Below are positions 37,691 through 46,521 of a DNA stretch of 64,000 nt, in pieces; within the stretch, counting starts at the first letter, position 1; each line of letters opens with the position of its first letter. The notes beneath the pieces were generated by a model. The model did no database searches. It saw nothing but the letters and a program-made list of their open reading frames with translations, and was not told where the DNA came from. A program made the translations under genes and the position numbers. The stretch is from assembly GCF_030209745.1 (NCBI RefSeq), contig NZ_JARVRJ010000005.1:124001-188000 (forward strand), written 5' to 3'. This DNA comes from Arthrobacter sp. fls2-241-R2A-200. GTDB taxonomy: Bacteria > Actinomycetota > Actinomycetes > Actinomycetales > Micrococcaceae.

Positions 37691-38929
37691 ATGACCACCG
37701 CTCCCCAGACCCAATGGCCGACGTCGGCCGAACTGGACGCCGCCGATCCCCTCGCCGCGCAGAGGGACGCCTTTTACGCGCCCGACGCCGGACAGCTCAC
37801 GTCGTACCTCGACGGAAATTCACTCGGCAGGCCGCTTAAAGTCACGGCCGAAAACCTCACCTCCTTTGTCCACGACGCCTGGGGCAGCCGGCTCATCCGC
37901 GGGTGGGACGAACAATGGATGGACGAGCCCACCGCCGTTGGCGACCGCATCGGTGAAGTGACGCTGGGAGCCGCCGCGGGCCAAGTCACGGTGGGTGACT
38001 CCACCTCCGTGATGCTCTACAAGATGATCCGCGCCGCGGTAGATTCCCAACCGGGCCGGGACGAGATCATCATTGACCGCGATAACTTCCCCACGGACCG
38101 GTTCATCATCGAGGGAATTGCCAAGGAACGCGGGGCGAGCATCAAATGGATCGCCGCGAACCCTGCCAGCGGTGTCCGCCCGGCCGACCTTGACGGGCTG
38201 CTGGGCGAGCGTACCGCCGTCGTGGTCCTCAGCCATGTCGCGTACCGTTCAGGGTTCCTCGCCGATGCGCCGGCAATCACCGCCAAGGTGCACCAGGCCG
38301 GTGCGTTGATGCTGTGGGACCTCTGCCACTCCGTTGGTTCGGTGCCGCTGGAGCTCGACGCATGGGGCGTCGACCTGGCAGTAGGTTGCACCTACAAGTA
38401 CCTCAACGGCGGTCCCGGTTCCCCGGCCTTCGCCTACGTCAACGCATCCCGCCAGGAACAGCTCCAGCAGCCCATTTGGGGCTGGATGGGAGCTGATAAT
38501 CCGTTCGGAATGACCGAGGCGTACCGGCCTGCGCAGGGCATCCGCCGCTTCATCACAGGCACTCCCCCGGTCTTGGCCATGCAGCCCATCAAGGACATGG
38601 TGGAACTCATCGCCTCCGTGGGCATGGAGGCTGTCCGGGAGAAGTCCATCAAGCTGACCGAATACGCAATCGCGCTCGCCGAGGAACAACTGGTTCCCCT
38701 GGGTGCCGAAATCGTGAGCCCCCGGGATGCCGCCGAGCGTGGCTCCCACATCACCGTGGACCACCCGCTCTTTGCCGACGTCACAGCCGCGCTGTGGGAG
38801 AAGGGCGTCATTCCCGACTTCCGTCCTCCACATGGACTGCGCATCGGCCTTTCACCCTTGAGCACCAGTTACGCAGAGGTGGAAGTGGGGGTGGCAGCAA
38901 TCCGCAGTGCCCTCTCCGAGCTTCTGTGA
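37691..38929 (+). CDS. kynU: Kynureninase
   Basis: PLP enzyme that splits kynurenine to anthranilate and alanine. The 412-residue protein has the opening DPLAAQRDAFYAP, YLDGNSLGRPLK, the Schiff-base lysine K236 in VGCTYKYLNGGPG, and HITVDHPLFADVTAAL towards the end. The ATG 37691 has AGGAGA upstream. It follows kynA and precedes a PaaX-type regulator by 7 bases. Together kynA and kynU route tryptophan to anthranilate, which would feed aromatic degradation or NAD synthesis; no anthranilate-degrading genes are visible in the window. Confidence 0.97.
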   Translation: MTTAPQTQWPTSAELDAADPLAAQRDAFYAPDAGQLTSYLDGNSLGRPLKVTAENLTSFVHDAWGSRLIRGWDEQWMDEPTAVGDRIGEVTLGAAAGQVTVGDSTSVMLYKMIRAAVDSQPGRDEIIIDRDNFPTDRFIIEGIAKERGASIKWIAANPASGVRPADLDGLLGERTAVVVLSHVAYRSGFLADAPAITAKVHQAGALMLWDLCHSVGSVPLELDAWGVDLAVGCTYKYLNGGPGSPAFAYVNASRQEQLQQPIWGWMGADNPFGMTEAYRPAQGIRRFITGTPPVLAMQPIKDMVELIASVGMEAVREKSIKLTEYAIALAEEQLVPLGAEIVSPRDAAERGSHITVDHPLFADVTAALWEKGVIPDFRPPHGLRIGLSPLSTSYAEVEVGVAAIRSALSELL

Positions 38930-38936
38930 GCCAGCT

Positions 38937-39785
38937 GTGAGTGCAGTCCTCGATGACATGGATTCCCGGCCCGGGAGTACCACGTCACTTCTACGCACGA
39001 TCATCGGGCTGTACCTGCGCGACGCCGGTGGATGGATGGCCGCCAAGGACATCGTTGCGCTCATGGAAGCACTAGGGACCTCCGGAACAGTGACTAGGAC
39101 CGCGCTTGGCCGCTTGCGCAAGAAGGACGTGGTGGTCCAGGAGGTGCGTGACGGAATTCCCGGATTCATGCTCACCGACGGCGCCGCGGCAATGCTCTCC
39201 CGGGGCGATCGCCGGATTTTCAACCCGCGGAGCATGGCCCCCTCCGATCCGTGGTGCCTCATCTCGTTTTCCATCCCCGAGACTGAGCGGGAAAAGCGCC
39301 ATCAGTTGCGGCGCAGGTTCCACTGGATAGGCTGCGGAACGGTGGCAGCAGGGCTGTGGATCTGCCCGGATTCCCTTCGCGTCGAGGTCGAAGAGATCCT
39401 TGAGGACCTGCAGCTGCGGCAGATGGCAACTATCTTCGTCACGGAAACTCCGCTGGCGGGCGGCAGCTTGAAGGAGGCCGTGTCCTCGTGGTGGGATTTG
39501 GACGCCGTGGCTGGGCTGCACAAGGACTTCATCCGGGAACTCGACGCTGCGGGGCGGGCAGCCCGGAGCGGCCACGTGGAACCCTCGGCCGAAGCTTTTG
39601 CTGTCTACGTGCAGTGCATTGACCGCTGGCGGGTCATTCCGTACCTGGACCCAGGGCTCCCGCTGGCGTTCCTACCGGACGACTGGCCCGGGGCCCAAGG
39701 CGTCGAGCTCTTCACACGCATCGTGGAGGCCTATTCGGAGCCAAGTGGGCAGTTCCTGCGCGCCACGTTGGGGGTCTCAGGCTGA
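38937..39785 (+). CDS. PaaX-family transcriptional regulator
   Basis: A 282-residue regulator with an N-terminal winged helix (about residues 20-95, GWMAAKDIVALMEALGTSGTVTRTALGRLRKKDVV) and the central PaaX-type block SDPWCLISFSIPETEREKRHQLRRRFHWIGCGTVAAGLWI written here as two overlapping pieces (PWCLISFSIPE; RRRFHWIGCGTVAAGLW). PaaX represses phenylacetate catabolism by sensing phenylacetyl-CoA. Here it is the third gene of the kynurenine operon, so it probably responds to a tryptophan breakdown product such as kynurenine, anthranilate or its CoA ester. Start GTG 38937, 7 bases after kynU. A terminator follows. Confidence 0.88.
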   Translation: MSAVLDDMDSRPGSTTSLLRTIIGLYLRDAGGWMAAKDIVALMEALGTSGTVTRTALGRLRKKDVVVQEVRDGIPGFMLTDGAAAMLSRGDRRIFNPRSMAPSDPWCLISFSIPETEREKRHQLRRRFHWIGCGTVAAGLWICPDSLRVEVEEILEDLQLRQMATIFVTETPLAGGSLKEAVSSWWDLDAVAGLHKDFIRELDAAGRAARSGHVEPSAEAFAVYVQCIDRWRVIPYLDPGLPLAFLPDDWPGAQGVELFTRIVEAYSEPSGQFLRATLGVSG

Positions 39786-39835
39786 CGTCCACGGAACCGC
39801 GCCGATCACCGCGGCATCCGCCGGAGTGCAGCGGC

Positions 39836-39872
39836 GGGCCGCCTTCGTGGACCCCTGAGGCGGCCCCCTTTT
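39836..39872 (+). terminator. Terminator of the kynA-kynU-regulator operon
   Basis: GGGCCGCC (39836-39843) pairs with GGCGGCCC (39859-39866); CCTTTT follows. It is 50 bases past the regulator stop. Confidence 0.8.
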
Positions 39873-39996
39873 GCTAGTCAAGCCGTTTTGGTAGACAAGG
39901 CACGGGCTCTGTGCCAGTCTTGTGCTGCCCGGCAGCTGCCGCCCCAATGCGCAGCGTTCCGGCGTGGAGCCCGTCAGGCCCTACAGACCATCCGCA

Positions 39997-40956
39997 GTGA
40001 AGGGACGCCTCTTGGGGGAAACACAGCAGCACCGGGAAACAGCTGGGCAGCAAAAAGTTCTCGGTTTGCATATCGGCGGTTCCAAGACACACGCGGTTCT
40101 GGCCGAGGCAGGATCAACTGATGGTGGAACAGGCGGAGCCAGCAGCGACGTCGAAATCACCGAGAGCAGCGCCAACCTCTCCTCAGTAGGGCACCAAGGC
40201 GTTGACGCTGTGCTCCGGCGCATCGCAGCAAGCGTTGGCGACGGCGTCCAAGCCGTGTGCGCCGGAGCCGCCGGAGCCGATACACCCGCAAGCAGGGCGG
40301 TCCTTTCTGCCTTGCTGACAGAACATTTCCCCGGTGCAGCGATCGACGTCGTCCACGACACGCGCATAGTGCTCGCCGCTGCCGGACTGGAAGCCGGTGT
40401 GGTTCTCGTGGCGGGGACCGGCTCCGTCGCGTGGGGCCGGAATCGCCAAGGGCGAGAAGCCCGCAGCGGCGGCTATGGCTACTTGCTCGGCGATGAGGGC
40501 GGCGGCTACTCGGTGGTGCGCGACGCCGTTCGCGAGGCATTGCGCGAGTACTACGCCGGATTGGAACCTGGCACCCTGGTCCGCGCTTTGATGGCAGCCA
40601 CAGGAAGCGTGGACGCCCTCCAGCTCATGGATTCTTTCTATACCAAACGCGAACCGGACTATTGGGCCGGGCTGGCTCCCCTGGTCCTCGAACTTGCTTC
40701 CGAGGGCGAGCCGGCCGCGTTGCGCATCCAAGCGGAGGCCGCCCATTCGCTCGCGGCCCTGGCCCGTCAGGTGTTGGGCGAGCTTGGCCTCGACTTGCCG
40801 TTGGTCATGGCCGGACGCGTCTTGGTCAACCATCACGAGTTGGCAGCAGCAGTGTCCCGGAAGGTTTCCTTGGACGACCCGTCATCGGTCCGCATCCTGG
40901 ACCAGCTACCCGTCCGTGGAGCCGTTGAGCTCGCGCGCCGGCTCCTGCCAGCCTGA
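39997..40956 (+). CDS. BadF/BadG-type kinase, N-acetylglucosamine kinase-like
   Basis: An ASKHA-fold kinase of about 320 residues. The phosphate-1 motif LGLHIGGSKTHAVLAE is followed by CAGAAGADTPASR, the aspartate region DTRIVLAAAGLEAGVVLVAGTGSVAWG (phosphate-2 and adenosine parts) and GGYGYLLGDEGGGYSVVRDAVREAL, the typical pattern of bacterial and eukaryotic N-acetylglucosamine kinases. The start is uncertain: GTG 39997, or TTG 40012, which has AGGGA six bases upstream and is arguably better. No other amino-sugar genes are adjacent. Substrate could also be another amino sugar or muropeptide sugar. Confidence 0.82.
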   Translation: MKGRLLGETQQHRETAGQQKVLGLHIGGSKTHAVLAEAGSTDGGTGGASSDVEITESSANLSSVGHQGVDAVLRRIAASVGDGVQAVCAGAAGADTPASRAVLSALLTEHFPGAAIDVVHDTRIVLAAAGLEAGVVLVAGTGSVAWGRNRQGREARSGGYGYLLGDEGGGYSVVRDAVREALREYYAGLEPGTLVRALMAATGSVDALQLMDSFYTKREPDYWAGLAPLVLELASEGEPAALRIQAEAAHSLAALARQVLGELGLDLPLVMAGRVLVNHHELAAAVSRKVSLDDPSSVRILDQLPVRGAVELARRLLPA

Positions 40957-41042
40957 TCCGGTTCCTGCTGTTCATCCCGCGTTCGCAGGGTTCAACGGGA
41001 GTATTCTGGTGACATGGCGTTCCTGCAGGAAGATCTGTAGCA

Positions 41043-42128
41043 ATGGGACCGGCTAGGCGGCGGTGGCTCACGGCCCTTCTGATACCGCTTGCCTTGATGC
41101 TCGCTGTCATGACTGCTTCAGTCCGGGCGGGAGCCACTGTCTCCCTGCCGCCCAAGACACCGGACGAGCTTGTGTCCATGATGACCCACACTCCGGTACG
41201 TGCTTTATCCGGGACAGTGCAGCAAACGGCAGGGCTCGGGTTACCTGCGGTTCCGACGCTGGGCCCCGGCACCGTTCCGGGGGCGGCCCCAGCCCTGGAG
41301 TTCTTGACCGGGACGCACACCGCCCGTGTCTATGTGGACGGTCCGGCCAAAGCCCGGATACAAATCATGGACGCGCTCGCCGAACGGGATCTGGTGGTCA
41401 ACCAGCATCAAGTGTGGTTCTACAACTCAGCGGACAACAGCGCTACCCACGTGAGTGGCGGTACGGAGCCGGCTACACCGCAGGAGGCGACTCCGGCGCC
41501 AGTCCCGGTTCCCACGCCGGGAACCATGGCCAACCACTTCCTGACAGCGATCAAGGCGGACACCCGCATGACTGTTGGGCCGTCTTCCACAATCGCCGGT
41601 CGCACCGCATACCGCCTGGACTTGGCGCCTGGCGGTGCGGACACCTTGGTTGACTCGGTGGGCATCGACGTCGATTCCGAGACAGGGCTGCCACTGGCAG
41701 TGGAGGTCAAGGCCAAGGGGCAAACTGATCCGGCCTACACGTTGGCCTACACAGACTTGTCTCTCTCCGCGCCCGACGCGGGATTGTTCGATTTCACTCC
41801 CCCGCAAGGAGCATCGATCACCGAGAAGGCTTTGCCGGCGAAACCCACGCCTGCTTCAAGCGCTGTCCCACCGAGCCCTACAGGTAAACTCTCCCATCCC
41901 AATCTCACAGTAACGGGCCAAGGCTGGAGCGCAATCGTTGCGCTGCCCGCGGGATCAGTCCCTTCCTCGATCACCGCCAATCCGACGTACGCCCAAGTGA
42001 TGCAACCGGTTCCGGGTGGGCATGCGCTGACCACATCCTTGGTCAACGTGTTGGTCCTTGACGACGGCCGCGTCTTCGCAGGCATGGTGCCGTTGGACCG
42101 ACTCCAGTCCGCGGCTGCCGCCCAGTGA
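41043..42128 (+). CDS. Exported LolA-like protein partnered with an ABC transporter
   Basis: A 361-residue secreted protein. Residues 1-30 are a signal peptide (MGPARRRW, hydrophobic core LLIPLALMLAVM, cleavage near VRA-GA). The rest resembles the LolA/outer-membrane-lipoprotein-sorting fold used by Gram-positive membrane-anchored proteins: VSGTVQQTAGLGLP, QVWFYNSADNSATHV, IAGRTAYRLDLAPGG, GIDVDSETGLPLAVEV. A proline/alanine-rich linker (about residues 265-290) precedes a C-terminal module. It overlaps the ABC ATPase gene by four bases, so it probably works with that exporter at the outer face of the membrane. Ligand unknown. Confidence 0.8.
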   Translation: MGPARRRWLTALLIPLALMLAVMTASVRAGATVSLPPKTPDELVSMMTHTPVRALSGTVQQTAGLGLPAVPTLGPGTVPGAAPALEFLTGTHTARVYVDGPAKARIQIMDALAERDLVVNQHQVWFYNSADNSATHVSGGTEPATPQEATPAPVPVPTPGTMANHFLTAIKADTRMTVGPSSTIAGRTAYRLDLAPGGADTLVDSVGIDVDSETGLPLAVEVKAKGQTDPAYTLAYTDLSLSAPDAGLFDFTPPQGASITEKALPAKPTPASSAVPPSPTGKLSHPNLTVTGQGWSAIVALPAGSVPSSITANPTYAQVMQPVPGGHALTTSLVNVLVLDDGRVFAGMVPLDRLQSAAAAQ

Positions 42129-43144
42129 GCGGAACCTGGCGCGACAGGTCCCAGCAAAGCGGGCAATCTCCGCACCAGGACAGCGTTGACCTGCCCGACC
42201 GGTGGGCCATCGAAACCCAGGGCTTGACCAAGCGCTTCGGTGGACGAATTGCCGTCAACGGCATCGACCTAGCCGTACCCGCTGGTTCCGTATTCGGCTT
42301 CCTGGGCCCGAACGGTTCCGGAAAGACAACCACCATCCGTCTCCTGCTGGGGCTTGCATCGGCCAACAGCGGCGATGTTCGGGTGCTCGGGAAGAAGATG
42401 CCAGCGGCGCTGGCTTCGGTGCTGTCCGACGTCGGGGCGCTGGTTGAGGGACCGGGCTTCTATCCCTTTTTGACGGGCGCCGACAACCTGCGGCGGCTTG
42501 ACTCGGCGGACCCGCTTGCCCCATCCGAAACCCGAAAGCAGCGGATTCACGAGGCCTTGGACCAGGTGGGCCTCAGCCACGCGGCGAAAAAGAAGGTTCG
42601 GGCATACTCCTTGGGCATGAAGCAGCGCCTGGGCTTGGCCAATGCGCTACTGCGGCCGCGCCGGTTGTTGGTGTTGGACGAACCGACCAACGGACTTGAT
42701 CCGCAAGGCACTCGGGAGGTCCGAGGGTTGATCCGTTCGTTGGCCGCCGGCGGAACCACCGTATTCGTTTCCAGCCATCTGCTCGCCGAGGTCGAGCAGA
42801 TGTGCACCCACGTGGGAGTCATGAGCGTTGGCCGCCTGGTGGCGCAGGGGCCGTTGGAAGAGCTCCGATCTGCTGGCCAGTCCGGGGTCCGGGTTCTCAC
42901 GCCCGACGTCGACCGCGCCAAAAACGTACTGACCCGTCTGGGCTTGGTCCCCCAGCCCTGGGATGGTCCTTCCCTTGCCGCCGATGCAGTGCTTGCCACC
43001 GGCTTGGACGGACGTGAACCAGAAACAGTGGTTGCAGCCCTCGTTGCTGATGGGGTTCGAGTCAGGGGCTTTTCAGTGGAAAGCGCGAGCTTGGAAGACC
43101 GTTTCCTGTCCCTGACCGGGGAGGGTTTTGATGTCGCGGGTTGA
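42125..43144 (+). CDS. ABC transporter ATP-binding protein
   Basis: A 339-residue ATPase of the ABC-2 exporter type. It has Walker A GPNGSGKTT near residue 60, the signature YSLGMKQRLGLANAL near 158, Walker B LLVLDEPTNGLDPQG, and the switch histidine in VFVSSHLLAEVEQM. A C-terminal regulatory domain of about 100 residues follows, as in antibiotic and lipid exporters. GTG start overlaps the stop of the LolA-like gene (GTGA), and its end overlaps the permease start by 14 bases, so three genes form a coupled operon. The transported substance is unknown. Confidence 0.93.
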   Translation: MSGTWRDRSQQSGQSPHQDSVDLPDRWAIETQGLTKRFGGRIAVNGIDLAVPAGSVFGFLGPNGSGKTTTIRLLLGLASANSGDVRVLGKKMPAALASVLSDVGALVEGPGFYPFLTGADNLRRLDSADPLAPSETRKQRIHEALDQVGLSHAAKKKVRAYSLGMKQRLGLANALLRPRRLLVLDEPTNGLDPQGTREVRGLIRSLAAGGTTVFVSSHLLAEVEQMCTHVGVMSVGRLVAQGPLEELRSAGQSGVRVLTPDVDRAKNVLTRLGLVPQPWDGPSLAADAVLATGLDGREPETVVAALVADGVRVRGFSVESASLEDRFLSLTGEGFDVAG

Positions 43145-44033
43145 GCGAGGCCGCACCAAGGGAAGCGGCGATACGGCAGGCAGTCCTGAGGCAGGCCCCA
43201 ACTCCGGACGGGCATCGGTGGCTTGGCCCCTCCTTGCCTCGGAGTTATCGGTACTTTTCCGCAGGGTGCGGACGTGGGCAATGTTGGCGGCGCTGGCGGC
43301 TGTTCCCGTCCTGATTGCCGTCGCCGTCAAGCTCTCGTCGCGGCCTACAGCGCCAGGAAGGGGCCCACTGTTCCTGGACCGGATCAGCCAGAATGGACTC
43401 TTCGTCGCAGTTACAGCGCTGGTGGTATGCGTGCCCCTGTTCCTGCCGTTGACCGTTGGCGTGGTGGCCGGTGACACCCTTGCCGGGGAAGCCAGCATAG
43501 GAACACTGCGCTACCTGCTGCTGGCGCCGACCGGAAGGACCCGGCTGCTCCTGGTCAAATACGCCGGCGCGGTCGCCTTCTGCTGTGCGGCGACGGCGAC
43601 TGTTGCGGCGGCAGGTGCCTTGGCCGGCGTCGTCTTCTTTCCTGTGGGACCGGTGACCCTGTTGTCCGGTGAAACTGTCAGCGTGGGCGAGGCAGCCGTG
43701 AGATCGTTGCTGATAGCCGCGTACGCCACGGTATCCCTGATAGGACTGTCCGCAATCGGCTTACTGATTTCCACCATGACGGACGTCCCCGTGGGTGCGA
43801 TGGCGGCCACGATCGTACTCGCAGTGGTCTCGCAGGTCCTGGATACGCTGCCGCAAATGGACTGGCTCCATCCCTGGTTGTTCAGCCACCACTGGGTGGG
43901 TTTCGCCGATCTTTTACGTCAGCCCATATCGTGGGCGTCGTTCGGAGATAACCTCCTGCTGCAGGGCGGCTACATCGCAGTGTGCGGCGCTTTGGCTTAC
44001 GCGAATTTCTCTAATAAAGACGTGTTGTCTTAG
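43131..44033 (+). CDS. ABC-2 type transporter permease
   Basis: A 300-residue membrane protein with six hydrophobic segments, the first near residue 50 (VRTWAMLAALAAVPVLIAV) and the last close to the C-terminus. The loop LAGEASIGTLRYLLLAPTGRTRLLLVKY is typical of ABC-2 permeases of the NatB/YhaP type. About 35 hydrophilic N-terminal residues precede the first helix. ATG 43131 has GAGGG five bases upstream and lies within the ATPase gene. Partner of the ATPase at 42125 and the exported protein at 41043. Confidence 0.88.
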   Translation: MSRVERGRTKGSGDTAGSPEAGPNSGRASVAWPLLASELSVLFRRVRTWAMLAALAAVPVLIAVAVKLSSRPTAPGRGPLFLDRISQNGLFVAVTALVVCVPLFLPLTVGVVAGDTLAGEASIGTLRYLLLAPTGRTRLLLVKYAGAVAFCCAATATVAAAGALAGVVFFPVGPVTLLSGETVSVGEAAVRSLLIAAYATVSLIGLSAIGLLISTMTDVPVGAMAATIVLAVVSQVLDTLPQMDWLHPWLFSHHWVGFADLLRQPISWASFGDNLLLQGGYIAVCGALAYANFSNKDVLS

Positions 44034-44053
44034 CTTTGCCGTACGCTTTTTCC

Positions 44054-44674
44054 ATGGCCAGATTCTTTGATGTGCATCCTGAAGATCCGCAACCGCGAGC
44101 CATCGGCCAGGTGGTGAAGATGCTGCAGGACGGCGGATTGATCGCGTATCCCACGGACTCCTGCTACGCATTGGGAGCACAGATCGGGAACCGGGAGGCA
44201 CTTGACCGCATCAGGACCATCCGGAACTTGGACGACAAGCACCACTTCACCCTTGTCTGCAAGGATTTCGCCCAGATGGGCCAATTTGTCATGCTGGACA
44301 ATGACGTTTTCAGGAGCATCAAGGCCGTTACTCCGGGAAGCTACACCTTCATCCTCCCGGCAACGCGTGAAGTGCCTAAGCGGCTCCTTCACCCCAAAAA
44401 GAAGACCGTGGGCGTCAGAATTCCCGACCACAAGGTGGTCCAAGCACTCTTGGCCGAACTCGGTGAACCGTTGCTCTCCAGCACCTTGCTGCTTCCAGAC
44501 CAAGAGGAACCCCTCACCCAAGGATGGGAGATCAAGGAACGGTTGGACAATGAGGTGGATGCAGTGATCGATTCCGGGGACACCGGATCCGAGCCCACCA
44601 CCGTGATCGACTTTTCAAGCGGTGTTGCAGAGGTTGTTCGTCGCGGTACCGGGGACCCCTCCCGGTTCGAATGA
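44054..44674 (+). CDS. Sua5/YciO/YrdC-family protein (YciO type)
   Basis: A 206-residue protein with the YrdC fold: the opening FDVHPEDPQPRAIGQVVKML, GGLIAYPTDSCYALG, and KHHFTLVCKDFAQMG, followed by PGSYTFILPATREVPKRLLHPKKKTVGVRIPDH. The overall length and the N-terminal sequence match E. coli YciO better than TsaC/Sua5. YciO binds RNA and ATP; a role in threonylcarbamoyladenosine synthesis is not established for that branch, so this is probably not the main tRNA-t6A enzyme. ATG 44054 lies 7 bases beyond a TACGCT -10-like element, suggesting a leaderless transcript. Confidence 0.88.
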   Translation: MARFFDVHPEDPQPRAIGQVVKMLQDGGLIAYPTDSCYALGAQIGNREALDRIRTIRNLDDKHHFTLVCKDFAQMGQFVMLDNDVFRSIKAVTPGSYTFILPATREVPKRLLHPKKKTVGVRIPDHKVVQALLAELGEPLLSSTLLLPDQEEPLTQGWEIKERLDNEVDAVIDSGDTGSEPTTVIDFSSGVAEVVRRGTGDPSRFE

Positions 44675-44677
44675 GTC

Positions 44678-45706
44678 CTACTCCGGCTTACGGGCCCGGC
44701 TCGGTTGGACCCGCATTGGCTCTCCGGGCATCTTGGGGAATTCGGGCGGGAAAGGCATCTCGCCTTGGCCGTTAGCGACGTCGCGCTCCCACCACTGAAG
44801 CAACACGTCTATCTTGCCAGGGTGATCATGCATGGCTGCCCAAGGGTCTCCCACCGTCTTCAAGCGTTCAGGAACAGTCCTGATGGTGTATTTGGCCGGA
44901 TCGGCGCTGCCTAGTTCCTCCCACGTTAGGGGGCAGGACACTTGGGCTTGGGGCACAGCCCGGGGACTATAGGCACCGGCGATGGTCCGGTCGCGGTTGG
45001 CTTGGTTGAAATCGACGAAGATTCGTGAGCCGCGCTCCTCTTTCCACCAGGCAGTGGTCACCTGCTCGGGCATTCTTCGCTCCAGCTCCCGTCCGGCCGC
45101 TATCACCGCGTGCCGCACATCCAGGAACTCGAAGACAGGATCGATGGGCGCATAGACGTGAAGCCCACGGTTGCCCGAAGTCTTGATGAACGCGGTCAGT
45201 CCGGCGTCGGCCAAGACTTTACGGAGTTCAAGGGCAGCCGGAATGGCGTCGGCAAAGTCTGTTCCCGGTTGGGGATCCAGATCTATCCGCAACTGGTCGG
45301 GGTTGTCCGAATTGTCCGCACGCGACGCCCACGGGTGGAAGACCACGGTATTCATTTGCGCCGCCCACACCGCTGCCGCTGGTTCGTCGATGACGAGTTG
45401 CGGGTGGGACCGGGCGCTGGGGTAGGTCACCGGCACCGAGCGCACGTACTCCGGCGCGCCCTTGGGCGGATTTTTGGAGAAGAACATCTCACCGTCGATG
45501 CTGCCTGAGTACCGCTGAAGGCTCACGGGCCGGTTCCCGTTGGCCGTGACGAAAGCCTCACCGACGTCGATCAGGTAATTCGCGAGGTCCAGCTTGGTCA
45601 GTCCTGCCTCGGGCCACATCACCCTGCTGGGGCTTGAAATCCGCACCTCCCGGGGACCGTGGGGACCTGGGACGGTGACAGTGGTTGCTTCGCTTGCCAT
45701 GGCCAC
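44678..45706 (-). CDS. Stand-alone LigD polymerase domain (NHEJ primase-polymerase)
   Basis: A 342-residue archaeo-eukaryotic primase-like polymerase of the LigD PolDom family. It shows VMWPEAGLTKLDLANYLIDVGE, FFSKNPPKGAPEYV, the metal-binding DLDPQPGTDFADA, KTSGNRGLHVYAPI, and the late conserved FVDFNQANRDRTIAGAYSPR and VSCPLTWEEL. In bacterial non-homologous end joining this domain adds ribonucleotides at breaks and is usually fused to ligase and nuclease domains; here it is separate. Neither a ligase nor ku is adjacent. The start may be GTG 45706 or ATG 45700. Its stop is three bases from that of yciO, which converges. Confidence 0.9.
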   Translation of the reverse strand: MAMASEATTVTVPGPHGPREVRISSPSRVMWPEAGLTKLDLANYLIDVGEAFVTANGNRPVSLQRYSGSIDGEMFFSKNPPKGAPEYVRSVPVTYPSARSHPQLVIDEPAAAVWAAQMNTVVFHPWASRADNSDNPDQLRIDLDPQPGTDFADAIPAALELRKVLADAGLTAFIKTSGNRGLHVYAPIDPVFEFLDVRHAVIAAGRELERRMPEQVTTAWWKEERGSRIFVDFNQANRDRTIAGAYSPRAVPQAQVSCPLTWEELGSADPAKYTIRTVPERLKTVGDPWAAMHDHPGKIDVLLQWWERDVANGQGEMPFPPEFPKMPGEPMRVQPSRARKPE

Positions 45707-45832
45707 AAACTACCCCGCCAGACCCTGTTGCGTCTTGATCCCCGCCGCCAGTGCGTCGCATATTTGATTTGGCCTTACCGGCTTCCCTGTTATTCGCCGC
45801 TTCAGCGTCCCCGATTGCAGCATGATTGAGAC

Positions 45833-46489
45833 ATGCCGACCACGGAAACATCCTTGAAGATTGCCGTAGGCGAGAGAGCCGTCTCCGCCATCCACCTCCG
45901 CCCGGAGCAGCCTTTCGCCACCTTGGTGCTGGCACACGGCGCTGGCGCCGGGATGGATCACCCATTCCTTGACGGCTTCTCGCAAGCGGTCGCCGGTTTA
46001 GGGGTGGCGACGGTGCGATTCAACTTTCCCTACCGGGAGGCCGGGCGTCGCTTCCCGGATCGGCCCCCGGTTGCCGTCGCCGCGTGGCGGGCGGTGATGG
46101 AGCACGTTGCAGCGATAGTACCCGACCAGCCCCTGTGGGCCGGTGGGAAATCCTTTGGGGGCAGGATGGCCTCCATGGCCGTCGCGGAAGGCATGAATGC
46201 CAAGGGTTTGGTATACCTCGGCTACCCGTTGCATCCACCCGGCAAGCCGGAGAAGTTGCGGGATGAACACCTGTACGGGCTCACCGCGCCTATGCTTTTC
46301 CTCCAAGGCACCAGGGACACGTTCGCCACAACGGAGCTCCTTGAACGGGTGGTTGCCGCTATAGGCCCGACGGCGGCCCTCCAATGGGTTGAGGGCGGGG
46401 ACCATTCCTTTGCCATCAAAGGCGTGAAGCGCACCGCCGCGGAGGCAGGCGCCTCGCTCGCGCCTGCAGTGGCCGCGTTCCTGCGGTAG
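45833..46489 (+). CDS. Alpha/beta-hydrolase, KANL3/Tex30-like
   Basis: A 218-residue hydrolase with FATLVLAHGAGAGMDHPFLDGFSQAVA, VRFNFPYREAGRRFPDRPP, the nucleophile elbow LWAGGKSFGGRMASMAVAEG, and PMLFLQGTRDTF followed by VEGGDHSFAI (acid and histidine). This arrangement belongs to a small dienelactone-hydrolase-like group named KANL3/Tex30 in annotations; substrates are unknown. It is divergent from the LigD-type gene across 126 bp and converges with the M50 protease gene. Confidence 0.85.
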   Translation: MPTTETSLKIAVGERAVSAIHLRPEQPFATLVLAHGAGAGMDHPFLDGFSQAVAGLGVATVRFNFPYREAGRRFPDRPPVAVAAWRAVMEHVAAIVPDQPLWAGGKSFGGRMASMAVAEGMNAKGLVYLGYPLHPPGKPEKLRDEHLYGLTAPMLFLQGTRDTFATTELLERVVAAIGPTAALQWVEGGDHSFAIKGVKRTAAEAGASLAPAVAAFLR

Positions 46490-46521
46490 GCGACCTGATG
46501 TGCCGGCTCTGGGCGCCAATG

